DNA from: Isoetes taiwanensis
Lineage: Eukaryota > Streptophyta > Lycopodiopsida > Isoetales > Isoetaceae
Direction: 5' to 3'
Assembly (NCBI GenBank): GCA_021234155.1
Contig: JAJEKV010000146.1
Span: 1,058,001 to 1,122,000, forward strand
Length of the DNA: 64,000 nt
Every line of letters starts with the position of its first letter. Positions within the stretch are counted from its first letter, which is position 1. A program made the translations under genes and the position numbers. The notes below the pieces were generated by a model, which saw only the letters and a list, made by a program, of their open reading frames with translations, had not been told where the DNA came from and did not search any database. Below are positions 31,677-42,900 of this stretch, piece after piece.

Positions 31677-32510
31677 TTGGATTAATAAAAAAAACAATTC
31701 CTTGCAAGGATGTAAGTTCAACACAATGATTTACTTGTACTTTCAATCTAGCAATATTAAATCAATAAAACATCTTCAAGTACAAAAGCATCTAGTATCA
31801 AGAAAGCCAAGTTATGGTCATTCATTCCTTGATATGCTCAAAATCATTTCATCACTTTTACTCTAAGCAATGAGTACTTCCTAAGCTCAAACTATAGATC
31901 ATCATCATCGAGAGCTCCACACACCTCAAATCCGGCACCCCATTCCTATGTATATCTTGCACGACGGTTACGGCTAGATCTCAGTGACTCAGAATAGAAA
32001 CCTCATCTACAGCTTATATCCCACATGCCAACAAAAGGAATATAGCGTTTTCATCAAGCACATAAAGCACATAAAGCACTTATATGCATAAAGCACATAA
32101 AGCACTTATATACATAAAGCACTCAGTTGTATACGAATCTTCAACCTGTAAGACCATTACAACCCACTGCCACTGCTTCTCATAGGTTGTTCTTGTAGTA
32201 AAAATATATTCACTGCCACTGCTTCTCATGAATATAAGATGCATATAATATAACCTGATACACACTAACAAATAGCGGACAGAAACATTATGCATATGAT
32301 AAGGGGAAGAGTTTGGGAGCCTATAGTCCGAGAGCAGCAAGCCTAGCAGACCACTGTACAATGTAAACAACGGGAAGTAGGATAAGAAGCAAGTCAGTTT
32401 CAAAAACAAGGGACAAGCAGGGGGATTTAAGCACTCCAAAGCAATGAAACAATTCTTGCAGTCCATCCCAAAGAAAAAGCGGTAAGAATGCATAGAAAAG
32501 TAGCTTCAGT
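31677..32510. other. Unclassified insertion between gag and protease
   Basis: Gag similarity stops abruptly at 31,676 and pol-like sequence resumes near 32,510. The inserted block starts TGTTGGATTAA, reminiscent of a solo LTR start, but no matching end or target duplication is visible. It includes a short run of GCACATAAAGCACTTATAT units near 32,060-32,125. Confidence 0.35.
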
Positions 32511-32639
32511 TCAGATGTTTCTAACCCGGACATCGGACGCACACTTGCCCATTCGTGATGAACGTAGCACTAGCAGAGCTGCGAGGATGGGAGACACCCC
32601 CGGAAGACAACGACAAAGAAGCTCACGACTATATCCACG

Positions 32640-33032
32640 GTGAGTGCCACATCCATGCAGCCGAATGTCGAGAGTCAGTACCAAGTCATCTCGACAATAG
32701 AAAAAGTAAAAGCAAAATCCTTCATAATGCTGATAGACACGAGAAGCACTCATAACTTCACCTCCCCAAGAATAGTAGAAACATTGAAGTTGAAAACCCT
32801 AAATTTAAAGCCCAGGCCAGTAGTGTTGGTATGTAGAGCAATCAGGCACACAACAAGGAAAAGAATCAACTTTAATATATATTTTCCAGGCATTAATATC
32901 GAGATGGGAGCAGAGGTCATGAATATTGGGAAGTATGACCTAATCATAGGTATGGAATATCTTGGCCCGGCTAGTGCCATAATTGATTGCGGGAAGCAAA
33001 AAGTGACACTAACAGCCAATAACACACAATAG
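32640..33032 (+). pseudogene. Gypsy aspartic protease
   Basis: FIMLIDTRSTHNFTS matches the active-site region of retrotransposon proteases, where DSG or DTG is expected; the Gly is replaced by Arg, so the enzyme would be inactive. Downstream YDLIIGMEYLGPASAIIDCG matches the second conserved block. Confidence 0.82.
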
Positions 33033-33090
33033 AAATAGCAGGTAAGGAAGTAACCGCAATCATGCAATGCATGTCTAATAAGAAATTACT

Positions 33091-33256
33091 TAAGAATAGA
33101 ATAGAATAGAATAGAATAGGTTTTTAGCGTCCACGGAGACCAATTGGCCTATGGGACCCAAACAAAAAGAGAGCAGCAAGCGTATTACTGACAGGATTAA
33201 AAAACCCCTGCCCCGAAGGGTTTTCGAGGGAAAAACCTTAGCAGTAATAAGCATGC
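33091..33256 (-). repeat. Short repeat family with TATTACTG...CAGTAATA ends, copy A
   Basis: The 67-bp core at 33,183-33,249 is flanked by TATTACTG and CAGTAATA and contains ACCCCTGCCCCGAAGGGTTT. The (minus-strand) 3' tail is (ATTCT)n at 33,091-33,120. Related copies are at 48,405 and 57,130. Confidence 0.7.
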
Positions 33257-33408
33257 TGGCACACTGTACAATTGCATAGGACAGTTCAATACCGTCCCGT
33301 AGGACACAAACGAGTCCGTGCATCCATAACCTCCTGGACTAAGTAGCCTACATCTTCAAGCTCGAGATTAAAGAACCGGGTACAGAGGAAGCAAAGTAGG
33401 ACAAAATA

Positions 33409-34104
33409 TTGAGCAAGGCGCCTAAGCAGGTGGCAAAGCTAGTGAAGGAATTCCATGATCTTTTCCCCGATGAGATCAAGGAACTTCCTCCTTATAGGGG
33501 AGTCGAGTGTGAAATAGCACTTGAACCAGATACAAAACCAACAAGTAAGGCGCCCTACAGAATGATAGCTCAGGAATTAGTGGAATTGAAGAAGTAGTTG
33601 CAAGAACTGTTCCTAGAATTTATAAGACCTAGTGTCTCCCCATTCGGGGCATCCATCCTATTCGTTAAAAAGAAAGACGGAAGCTTGAAGATGTGCATCG
33701 ACTATCTTCAAGTAAATAAGCACACCATCAAGAATAAATACGTCTTACCGAGATCAGATGATTTGATTGATCAGCTCCAAGGTGCCAAAGTCTTCTCCAA
33801 AATAGATTTAAGATCGGGGTATCACCAGATCAGGATTAAGGAATAAGACATCCACATAATCTCCTTTAGAACAAGATATGACTACTATGAATTCACAGTG
33901 ATGCCATTTGGACTGTCCAATACCCCAGCAACCTTCATGAGACTCATGAGTGACATCTTTCATGAGTTTCTGGATAGATTTGTCATCGGTTTCTTTGATG
34001 ATATCTTAATGTACAGCAAGTCCCTACAGGAGCATGTGCAACAATTAAGAAGGGTGAGAAAATATCAACTCTACGTAAAGCTGTCCAAATGTCACTTCGC
34101 TACT
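33409..34104 (+). pseudogene. Gypsy reverse transcriptase, 5' part
   Basis: Motifs in order: FPDEIKELPPYRGVE, PYRMIAQELVELKK, then [39 protein letters not shown] (first catalytic Asp), [20 protein letters not shown], and FFDDIL with the catalytic Asp pair. The frame ends at KCHFAT where the TIR element has inserted after TACT. It continues at 44,318. Confidence 0.9.
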
Positions 34105-34130
34105 AAGCATGATTTCGTTAATTAGAGAAA
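34101..34130 (+). repeat. TSD (TACT) and left terminal inverted repeat
   Basis: TACT at 34,101-34,104, TIR 34,105-34,130. It pairs with 44,288-44,313. Confidence 0.9.
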
Positions 34131-34334
34131 TTTGGTTTTCTCGATCGAGACGAAATAGGTCGCAGTAGCGTCCTAGAATGAAAAAAGTTGTTATTGTTAA
34201 GCAATTTGCAATGACTAAGAGCACAGTTTTTGCTCGCAATATTTTCATCCGCGGGAAAAGCACTTATGGGGCTGCCTTCACTGTGTTGGAACACAAAACA
34301 TTCAACAGCTATAATGCCGTCAATGCTCGTGCAA

Positions 34335-34459
34335 ATCGCCATGGCGATGTTTTTGACCAGATAAGCAAGGCATGAGAGCTCATTATAAGCTTTATGGCAA
34401 CATTTTAATATCATTCTCAAATGACTAAACATGTGGAGAAGATCGCGATGGCGATCTTC
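34335..34459. repeat. Hyphenated palindromes 1 and 2 (element left end)
   Basis: Site 1 at 34,335-34,348: ATCGC-CATG-GCGAT. Site 2 at 34,438-34,459: arms GAAGATCGC and GCGATCTTC around GATG, 9-bp perfect arms. Both lie between the left TIR and the 3' end of the ParB/methyltransferase-like gene. Confidence 0.88.
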
Positions 34460-36620
34460 CCGACAAGTTCAGAATTACACAAGGTCAGTACACAAGTGGA
34501 TAATAATACACAAGGTCAGTACTTCTATACAGTAAAAAGATGTAAGAAAATAATCATTTCCTCAAAAGAGCAAAAGTTTGTTACAAAATTTCATAGTCTT
34601 TACATGATTTTTCAAATCCATAAAAAGCGAGAAAACTTCACTAATCTTGAGTCTCTTCCACAGACTCTTGAGTCTCTTTCACAGACTCTGGAACAACGCC
34701 AAGTTCCTTGGCCATTCTGTTTGTATGTGCCTTACCTAAAGCAAGGGTCTGTGAGAGATTCACTTCTGAATATCCTGTAACCGAAGGAATTTCTACATCC
34801 ATTGCCTCAGCGATATGCTGCACACGCCCTGAGTACTGTGTATCCAACAATTCCCCACGTAGCTCAGTACTATAATCGGACGTATCTACTAATTTCCTTC
34901 TCTTGGTTACTTCGATATTTTCTGGGTCTTCAAACTGAGTCTTGGATTCTGAGGGACCAACGTGTTCAAACTGGCTAGACTGTTTGTTGATCATACCAGT
35001 TACTAATGGCATTACCATATCAAACTTTTGATTCAAGACCTCGAGCTTTTCAAATGTCTTATCAAGTGCAGCGGTGTCTTTTTCTGTCTTCTCTAAAAGA
35101 GCCCGTGTTTCCTCCAGCCTCTCCTCAAAGCCTTTCTGATCTAACTGGTCCAGGATCACATCCATGTTACTCAGATCTGTCTGCTGAGTTATTTGGATGT
35201 TTGGCATGTTTTCTACGTCCGGGTTTACTTTCTGTTCTTCTTCTTGTTCTTCACAGGGTGGCCTTGCCATTTTCTCCAAGGTCTCGAAGAACGATCTCAA
35301 AAACCTGCAGACCTTGTCATCATACTCCAAAGAAACGCTACGCTTCCCTTGCATCAGAGCAACTCTAGAAGCAGTCCCCGTGGAAAAGAAGTCAATAACA
35401 GCACCATCATCTGGAACCAATTCCTTCACCATTGCATAAATATACGACGTTTTAGCCTAGCCTTTCAGAACAAAATCCCCTTCCATAGCTGCCCATGAAA
35501 ACTTAGGCTTACCTGTGAAGTATTCTAGGTATTTCTTCTTTGTTTTGGTGTCCACCTCCTCATTACCTGTGATTGGATACTTTGGTAGAGGTGTGCCTCT
35601 TGGGGCATTGGTCCCCTGAGTTAGACGCAGCTCCAATCTGGGTTGCACAGGTAAGATACGAACATCACTTCTATTGATCGTCACATGCGTGACGTAGTAT
35701 TGAAATTCCTTTATCATTTTCTTGTTAACCCAGCCCTGTTCCTCATAAGCACCCGTGGACACATGGGAACAGCCTTGGATTTGACTTTGGCTGTATAAGC
35801 AGTTTGGCAAGTGGACTTATCTCATGAGCATCACGATATGATACACTTTTGCAGTAGTCATACTTGCAATCCTGCGGAAAAGATCTGTGTATTTTTTTAC
35901 TTCCCATACAGTGCTAAAACTGCGCATATCAATAAAAACCATGGTGGCATTTTCCAATACTTGCCCCCGCACAAGAACACCAGATTTTGTTACTGCTTTA
36001 ACAATGTTCATCTTTTCTTTCTGTTTCTTTGCTTCTTCGGGTTTGAGTATAGCTAGTAAAGCTTCCAGGAAAATAGTGGGAAGATTTCCCTGAACGTGAT
36101 CCTTATTATAGTTGGCCTTGATATACTCAAAATCCATACCTGCGATATCAAGTAGCCTCTCTTCATTGAGTTCAGGGAATTCTGTCACGAGCTCCTCTAT
36201 GCTGCCGTATTTTTTGTCTAGCAAGCAGTTGGCATAGGATAGTACCTCACGGTGCATCAATGTCAGAGTTCTTATGTCTAAGGCCCTCTGCTTACAATCA
36301 TGCCTGCCGGTATAACCAGATTGCACTTTTAAACATGTCTTTCCCAAAAGGATCTCATCCATAAGCTGTGATACCTCCGCATTGTTCATGCCACGAAGGT
36401 ACCTGAGAAATGTTTTATTGAAAAATTCTTTTGTGGGCTTTTCTGGCAGTTCTCCATGATCATCCGATAGCTTCCGTGATGCCCACTTATTTACGACTTC
36501 CATGAACTTCGCCCATGGTTCGTCGTGCATGAATAGAAACTGCTTTTCGTCTTTGAATTCTTTCACCTTGAGTGTCGTAGTGGCTACCTCGACAAAATCC
36601 TGGAGTAAAATGCTCGTTAG

Positions 36621-36636
36621 GATCGCGGCCGCGATC
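36621..36636. repeat. Hyphenated palindrome 3, in intron 3
   Basis: GATCGC-GGCC-GCGATC, a perfect 16-bp palindrome inside the 65-bp third intron (36,600-36,664) of the ParB/methyltransferase-like gene. Confidence 0.9.
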
Positions 36637-38271
36637 TGTTTCAGCAAAAAGTAAATAGGCTTACCTTCCAAGCTGATGTGACTGCTGTGCCCGTTGGACC
36701 CTACCCGAAAGCCTTGTGCTGATTACGAAGCTGTTGAAGCTTTTCCACAAGTGGCTCTCTGTACACGGAGTCTGCAATTATGTCGTTGCATTGAATAGAT
36801 AATTGAATATATTCCCTGTTTGACAAGTTTCCATTCAGCACCCATGTTCTTCTCTTTGCGTAAACTTTCGCAAATTCCATCCGTTGTTCGATGCTCCCCA
36901 TCACAGAGCAGAGGATCTGAGCAGCAAATATGCTGTGGTTTCCAGAAATAATGTAAAAATTTTTGTTTTGAAGATCCTCAGGTCTCGACCAAGTTATTAT
37001 TTTCCTGGGATACAAAATATTTTAGTTAATGAAAACCTCACAATAATGTACATATACAAAGTACTTACTTGGTGATGGGATCAAAAGGGACAACATCTGC
37101 CGGTGTTAGAACCTTCGTAGGGCACTTCTTAAAGCTCCTTATTAGAGTTTGCACATGGTCGTTTGAACGATATCTGTGCGTCATTGTAGCTGGAGCTGTC
37201 TTGCAGTCGAAGATACTAACTTTTGTGAACCAATTCACTCCCATTGGATAAAATTTTCTGAACTCCTCGAGTTTTTGTGCTGTTTGCTCCGCAAGTTTCT
37301 TTTCCTCGGCAGGGTTGAACTTGAGTTCCTCCGGCATACGAGTTTCAGAAGGCCAAGTTGATATTGCAGTAGAAGTGGCAGTTGGGACACCTGATGAGCT
37401 AGGTGTAGATGATGTAGAAGGCTGGTCCTTATCATCTACATTTAGAGGCCGAAGTCTAACCTTGAAAATGGTTGCCTTCTTCTGTACTGGTTCTTCTGTA
37501 GGGGGAGGCACTATAGGGGGAGGCATGAGCATTTTCGGAGCAGTAGGATCTACAACTACTGAAGATATTGGATTAGCTGAACAGGATATTGGATCTTTCA
37601 GTTCAGATGGTTCACCAATTGCAGCTAATGGAACAACACTCCTTTTCTTAGCAACTGCACGCAACCAGTTTGTATCCATACGTGAGGGTAGCTTGTTGTC
37701 TTTAGTAGCCTTTAAGGCACAAGAAGGAGGTTTTTTATCTGCTGACAAGCCCTTTCTGCACTTGCTGAAGCCCACGAGGAGATCTTTGTTGCACTTAATA
37801 CCAGAGAGAGACAAGGAATCATATGATGGCAGAACCCAACCAAAGCCCTTTGCACTAGTTGGCACACCTTTGCCACTAGCTGGCTTGTTGTTCTTGCTTG
37901 CGGTCATGATGGACGGGTCGTAGTTCTGCCATCGAAGGATGTACTCCACAAACTGTAACTGCTGTGTGTCCTCAACGCTACATATAATGGCATCCTGCAC
38001 ATTATTCTTCGTGCCCTCCCACATGGCTACGATGATCCCCATCTGTTCAAAGTCGTCCGGCCCCTTACCGGTCCTCAAGAAGAGGCAGAGGTCCTTCCTG
38101 CGGTCTCCCTTGATATGTGGTATGGCTTGGGCAATCTCCATGCACCACCTCCGACTTTTATCGGGAGTTACTATTCGCATGGGTTCAACATTTGGACCTC
38201 TGAAAAGGTCAAGTGCTGCACGAACAAAATGAAAACTAGATGTCAATAGACATCTCAAAAGAAAGAGCTTC

Positions 38272-38479
38272 CAAGAAACGCGACCGCGATCCTTGCAAGT
38301 AAAACTGAAATAAAACATTTCTAAAAAATGCAGGCAAGGAACGCGACGGCGATCCTTGCAAGTAATGCAAGCAAGTTTCATTACAAAACAAGTCAGGGAA
38401 ATCGCGGCCGCGATTCCCTTGAGCACTCTAAACCATAAACTAATACAAGTACAGATCGATAACATCGCGGTCGCGTTCC
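38272..38479. repeat. Hyphenated palindromes 4 to 7, in intron 1
   Basis: Site 4 about 38,272-38,295: CAAGAAACGC-GACC-GCGATCCTTG (8/10 paired). Site 5 38,334-38,359: arms GCAAGGAACGC and GCGATCCTTGC around GACG (10/11). Site 6 38,395-38,419: arms AGGGAAATCGC and GCGATTCCCT around GGCC (one bulged base). Site 7 about 38,464-38,477: ATCGC-GGTC-GCGTT. All lie in the 342-bp first intron (38,216-38,557). Confidence 0.85.
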
Positions 38480-38706
38480 TTTCGACCTCTCTTCATTAAA
38501 ATTTAAAGTCCGAAATGGTGTTAAAGGACCACTGCTGAAAGAAAGCGTGAAAATTACCTTCTCTGAGGGCGGAAGATCGAGACATGATGGCGCTGTTTTT
38601 CGTCGAAGGCGCTAGAAATTTAGAAGGCGGAGAGCCTTTAAGTAGGCTGGAGACGCCCGCCATAAAGGTCCCGTCATAATTGCACGTGTCAGAATCACAC
38701 GTGCAG

Positions 38707-38778
38707 ATTTATTTCCGACGGCACATTAATTTTGGACGGCGCATTTAATTCCGTCAGCGCATTTATTTCTGATGGCGG
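38707..38778. promoter_or_regulatory. Four perfectly periodic 18-bp direct repeats (iteron-like)
   Basis: Units at 38,707, 38,725, 38,743 and 38,761, consensus ATTTATTTCYGACGGCGC with 2-6 differences each and no spacing error. They lie 120-195 bases upstream of the ATG (38,583-38,585) of the ParB/methyltransferase-like gene, in the region separating it from the plus-strand genes. They are suited to cooperative protein binding; the protein that binds them is unknown. Confidence 0.75.
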
Positions 38779-39771
38779 ACGGGATAAAGGCATCATACTT
38801 TATGCCCTGTCCTTAATGTCCTATCATAAATCCGTCTGACATAAATGCAGTTGGCATGACATTACGCGTGGAAAGCGAGTAACTGTCAAAGTTAAGTTAC
38901 CTGTCCGATGGAGACAGCCAGCGCATTTCGGAGTTTGGCACGAACCGAATGTACGGTGACTGCGACAGCAATTGCCCGCTGACAACAGGACATTCATTTG
39001 AATTTAGAAATCAAATTTCCCCGCCAAATGCACTTTCTCATTCCCCGCCAAGAGCTCCTCATTCCAAACCATTCTAAACGCATTGGCTCGGGAGATTTCT
39101 GCAGAGGCGCAAGGGAGGCGGCTGATGGCGCTCGACGAAATGTTGCATTTGATCGACATCTAAGTGCCCGAAACAGGCAAGAATCGATGTCCACTGCATG
39201 TTTTGATATGCATTGTTCTTGTTTTATTCTGCAATTGCATTGTTCTTGTTTTCGGGACAGTAGTGTTCATCTGCATCATTTCAATGATAAATCACTCACT
39301 TAACTTGCATTGTTCTGTCCCATAAATTGATTTAATGGTTCTAAAATTTCTGTATGGACTAATGCTTTCTCCTACTCTTGGGGACAGCATTGTTTGTATA
39401 GATGATATGTTGCATGAGTTTCACTGGCTACATCTTCATTACAGAGTTCTTTACCATGAACTCCTTTATGCGTTCAATAGGTCTATCTAGAATTAATCCA
39501 TTGACATATGCCCTCAATAGGTCTGTCTACACTAATTCCAACCTCTTCTTTATCTTCAATACGTCTGTCCACGATAATTCCATTCAGCTACATGTCAGTA
39601 ATGGTCTGTTGTTTTTCTACAAGTATCTTCCTTGCCACATGGAGGAAATGCAAGTTGCTAGATCACGTTAGATAACTCGCAACATGTTGGAACCTTGCTG
39701 AAACAGTTCATTTTTACTACAGAAGCTTTGGACAATTCCGCATATCTTTGAAGCTCTTTTTGTTCAATCGG

Positions 39772-39964
39772 ATCGCGGGCGCGTTTTAATAGAGCATTCG
39801 TAGGGAATCTCTCTTGGAATAGATCCTCATTAGTGGCAGTATTGTGGACTCTTAGTGCTGAGCCAGATCGCAGTGGCGATCTAACGCAGCGATTTTCAGG
39901 TACATTGACTAATGCCCCCACAATACTGGCAGATAGTGTTCCATGAAATCGCCTCCGCGATTTC
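39772..39964. repeat. Hyphenated palindromes 8 to 10
   Basis: Site 8 39,772-39,786: GATCGC-GGGC-GCGTTT. Site 9 39,865-39,882: AGATCGC-AGTG-GCGATCT, perfect 7-bp arms. Site 10 39,945-39,964: GAAATCGC-CTCC-GCGATTTC, perfect 8-bp arms. Site 10 lies just before the acceptor (ACATGACAG) at the start of the plus-strand gene's exon-like sequence. Confidence 0.85.
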
Positions 39965-39994
39965 TAACAGCATTCTATTTTGTTTACATGACAG

Positions 39995-42900
39995 GATGGA
40001 GCAATTGAGGTCCATTTTATTCAATGGGACGAAGGTTGCAGAGGGTCATCTACACAACTTCACCAAGCACCATAACTTGCCCTTGCCCGAGGGTTTTATT
40101 TGTAGTGTCGTGGAAGTCATTCTTGATGGGAGCATTCCGTTGCCTTATCCGGAACCGAGATTGCAATACTTGCAGAGTCCGGAGGGAGTTTCATCACGTG
40201 GGCCGAGAGAGGCGTGGATCGCACTTGAAGATAACACGCCCGTCTCCACTCGCACGGGACGGATAAAGAGGCTGAATTGGTTGTCGTTGGAGGATCCCAC
40301 GACTCCCTGCGCTTCGATTACATCGTCATGGTGGTATCTCGAGGGAAGAACTTGTTGAGAAGAATTGCACACTTTTGCATGAATCTTTGTGATATGCCTT
40401 ATGGCTTCGGTGTGATCATCTTCACCGATCCTAATCAAGCGATTCTTGATACCAGATTAGGTGATGACTTCGGGCTGCCACCGTGATGAAGCTATGCCCC
40501 ATGCGGAAAAGACCGTCAATGAGATGTCGAGGATTGTCTTTGAGATGCATGATTGCATGATTTGGTGAAGTGGTCGAGCGCCTTGGTGTTAGTAGACAAT
40601 GTAGGGCTGTGTCCACACTCATAAAGACCGTCGGAGAGAGCAGTCATTGAAGCGAGAACCATATGCATGCAAATTGATGTCGAAAAAGGCACCCAAAAGG
40701 ATGTATAGAATGGTGAACAGGACTCCACGTAAAGCTGGTGTGACCAAAGCCCGAGAGAAAGATCATGGCGACTTCAATTTTAGGTTTTCAATCTTGATTT
40801 GTTGTATGAGAAGATCTTTGCATAAACTTCTCAAGCTACGAGAGATTAGTAGCATGCGTACCTTCTTACGGAACTTGCTTTGAGAGGACCACATTTGTTT
40901 TTAATATGTTAGATGTTTGTTGAGGAGAGCGGACGGGTGAAGATGCTCATGCTAAATAACAAGCGGTTTGTGTGAAAGCATGGCATATAGCATATGGTAT
41001 TCCAATGTCCACTTTCTATAAGTGGCGAAGACTTTTCCTTGATGGTCCGCGAGTTCTTTGAACATGGGAACATGGGCACGAAAAACCAAGGTCTCACACT
41101 CTAGCAGGGAAGGCCGTGCTGTCTATGTACATATAGATGAGAACGCTGAGACAATGCCCCACAGATCGAAAATCAGTACTGAAGGTGTAAGAGAGAATGT
41201 GAAGAGGCTCCCCTCTGTTCTAACCAAGAAGGACATTCTTCATGAGGTGAACGCCAATGTGAAGGAGATGACAGGCAAGCAGGTCTCTCACTCATCATTT
41301 TCACGTGGATGGAAGCAGGATCATAACGAGGTTGCAATAGCTAAAAGGATAGCTTTCTCTAAGTGCAACACATGTATTGTAATCAAAGAAAAAATGGCTA
41401 AGACAAGAGATCCAAGGGAGAGAAGAGAGTTGCAGATTGAAAGGAAGGCACACATGACTGCCCAGATCTCTTGTAGGAGCTTATGCTTGGTCATGGAGAG
41501 CTCTGTCCCCCATCGATCACCGAAACGGTAGCTTACCATTATACATGATAAAATGGACCAAAACAAGACCATGATTCCAAGACTAGAGAAACTTCGCAAA
41601 GTCGGTATGGAGAGGTGAATTTGGAAAGTTAGTGTGGCCCGGTGCAGCGATGCATGGCCATGGCACGAGGTGCATTGGGACATTTCTCACTAGACCTTTG
41701 GAAGGATGATTCAAACTTTCATGTTGGTTCCTTGAATCATGCTATCAAAACACTAGAGGATACTTCCGAAGATAATTGGGGCAGCTTGAGAGAAGAAGGA
41801 CGTCCTCAGGGCATGTGGGTCAGTGCACTCCTCAACAGTGCGGGGTTGAGGACCAAAAAAAGCAACAGCACTGGGCAAGACTTTGTACCACCTGCTAAGG
41901 AAGCATCGCACTTTAAGATGTTACCTAGGCGACTATATTGCAACTAGACAATTCTTATTTGAAGGGGAGAATAAGAACAGATATCTCTTCTCTTATCTAT
42001 CCTATCTTGTGTGGTTGGGTGTATTTGATCAGATACAGCTGGGCTTCATGATGGTAGGCCACACTCATGATGACATTGATGCACTATTCGGTAACTATTC
42101 AACATTAATGCGTAGGTCTGATGCTCTAACTCTTCCAGAACTAATGCAACTGTTCCGAGAATGTAGCACGAAGGCACCAACGCCATATCTTGTTGCTGAG
42201 GTTCCGGATTGGAAGGGTTTCGTCGAAGGATACATTCTTGATAAGAAGGATCGTTTGGTTGGTCACCTGGAGCCATTATTGTTTAAGTTTTGCCAGTAAT
42301 GTATTACAAGATGAGACCTGGCCATAGAGAATGGTTGCCAGAGAAGGGTATTCGGATGTGGAAAGCAGATGACAATGGTTTCCCAATGATACCGATTTGG
42401 GTAAGCCCAAGGCTGTTAAGCCATATGCAAGTCTCAAAGACATAGGAGCATTGAGGTCGATCATTCGAAAGTACATGGTGCATTGGCCTAATATCTCGGG
42501 GCTGGTGTGAACTCGTGGTCCAATACCTACATGAGCGAGGTCATAGACTCTTGGTCTTGAAGTGATCGTGTTCTAGGGGAAATACCCACGGGCAATGCAG
42601 AAATTCGAACTACGGCCTCGCACAAGGCAAGTTGTGCTTGGCGAGCCTGAATCTATTGGGTTGATCGATATGGCCGCTCGGCCGTTGGACCTGCTAAGGA
42701 TAAACCCAAAGAAGCGGTGGAAATATTTGATCCATACCAAGATGTCGAGAAAGGTATGTTTCTTCTTTAAGACCGGCGGATGCATGTCCTACATGGATTG
42801 CGTTATCGGAAGAAGGATCAATACAAGATCCCACTTTGCCCCTCATTATACTTGAGGTTTTGTTTCTTGGTGGGAGCACGTGGCTAGGAAAGGCACCGTG

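Larger units (their letters stand above)
34641..38585 (-). pseudogene. ParB-like / DNA-methyltransferase-like protein, four exons, three lone stop codons
   Basis: Exons 38,585-38,558, 38,215-37,069, 37,004-36,665 and 36,599-34,641, all with GT-AG introns and matching phases, give about 1,157 codons starting MSRSSALREALDLF. Residues about 340-425 resemble the ParB/sulfiredoxin fold: FDCKTAPATMTHRYRSNDHV, then TPADVVPFDPITK, then YIISGNHSIFAAQ. From about residue 725 the order resembles a beta-class N6/N4 DNA methyltransferase: MVFIDMRSFSTVW at the position of the DPPY motif (Pro-Pro-Tyr absent), then AVIDFFSTGTASRVALMQGK and SLEYDD (AdoMet-binding motif, about 905-930). A Glu/Gln-rich helical tail follows. 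In-frame stops occur at codons 493 (TAG, 36,701), 766 (TAA, 35,817) and 886 (TAG, 35,457), with no frameshift. The family calls rest on motifs only. Confidence 0.62.

Noticed and set aside
34178-34375. A 65-codon plus-strand ORF near the left TIR
   Set aside because: It contains palindrome 1 and has no conserved domain or promoter; not distinguishable from chance.
35460-35515. A short intron (ACAG|GTAAGCC...GGCTAG|GC) that would remove the TAG at 35,457-35,459
   Set aside because: It would delete about 56 bases, break the frame and remove residues that read as normal protein, so I keep it as a stop in an open frame.
34641-38585. Genetic code with TAA/TAG read as Gln
   Set aside because: The LINE ORF2 (1,217 codons) and MED6 are open under the standard code without any in-frame TAA or TAG, so the stops in the cargo gene are better explained by mutation.
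39658-39921. An 87-codon minus-strand ORF that would overlap palindromes 8 and 9
   Set aside because: It reads somewhat like protein (RARDPIEQKELQRYAELSKA), but there is no supported start, partner exon or homology; if it were real, two palindromes would lie in coding sequence.
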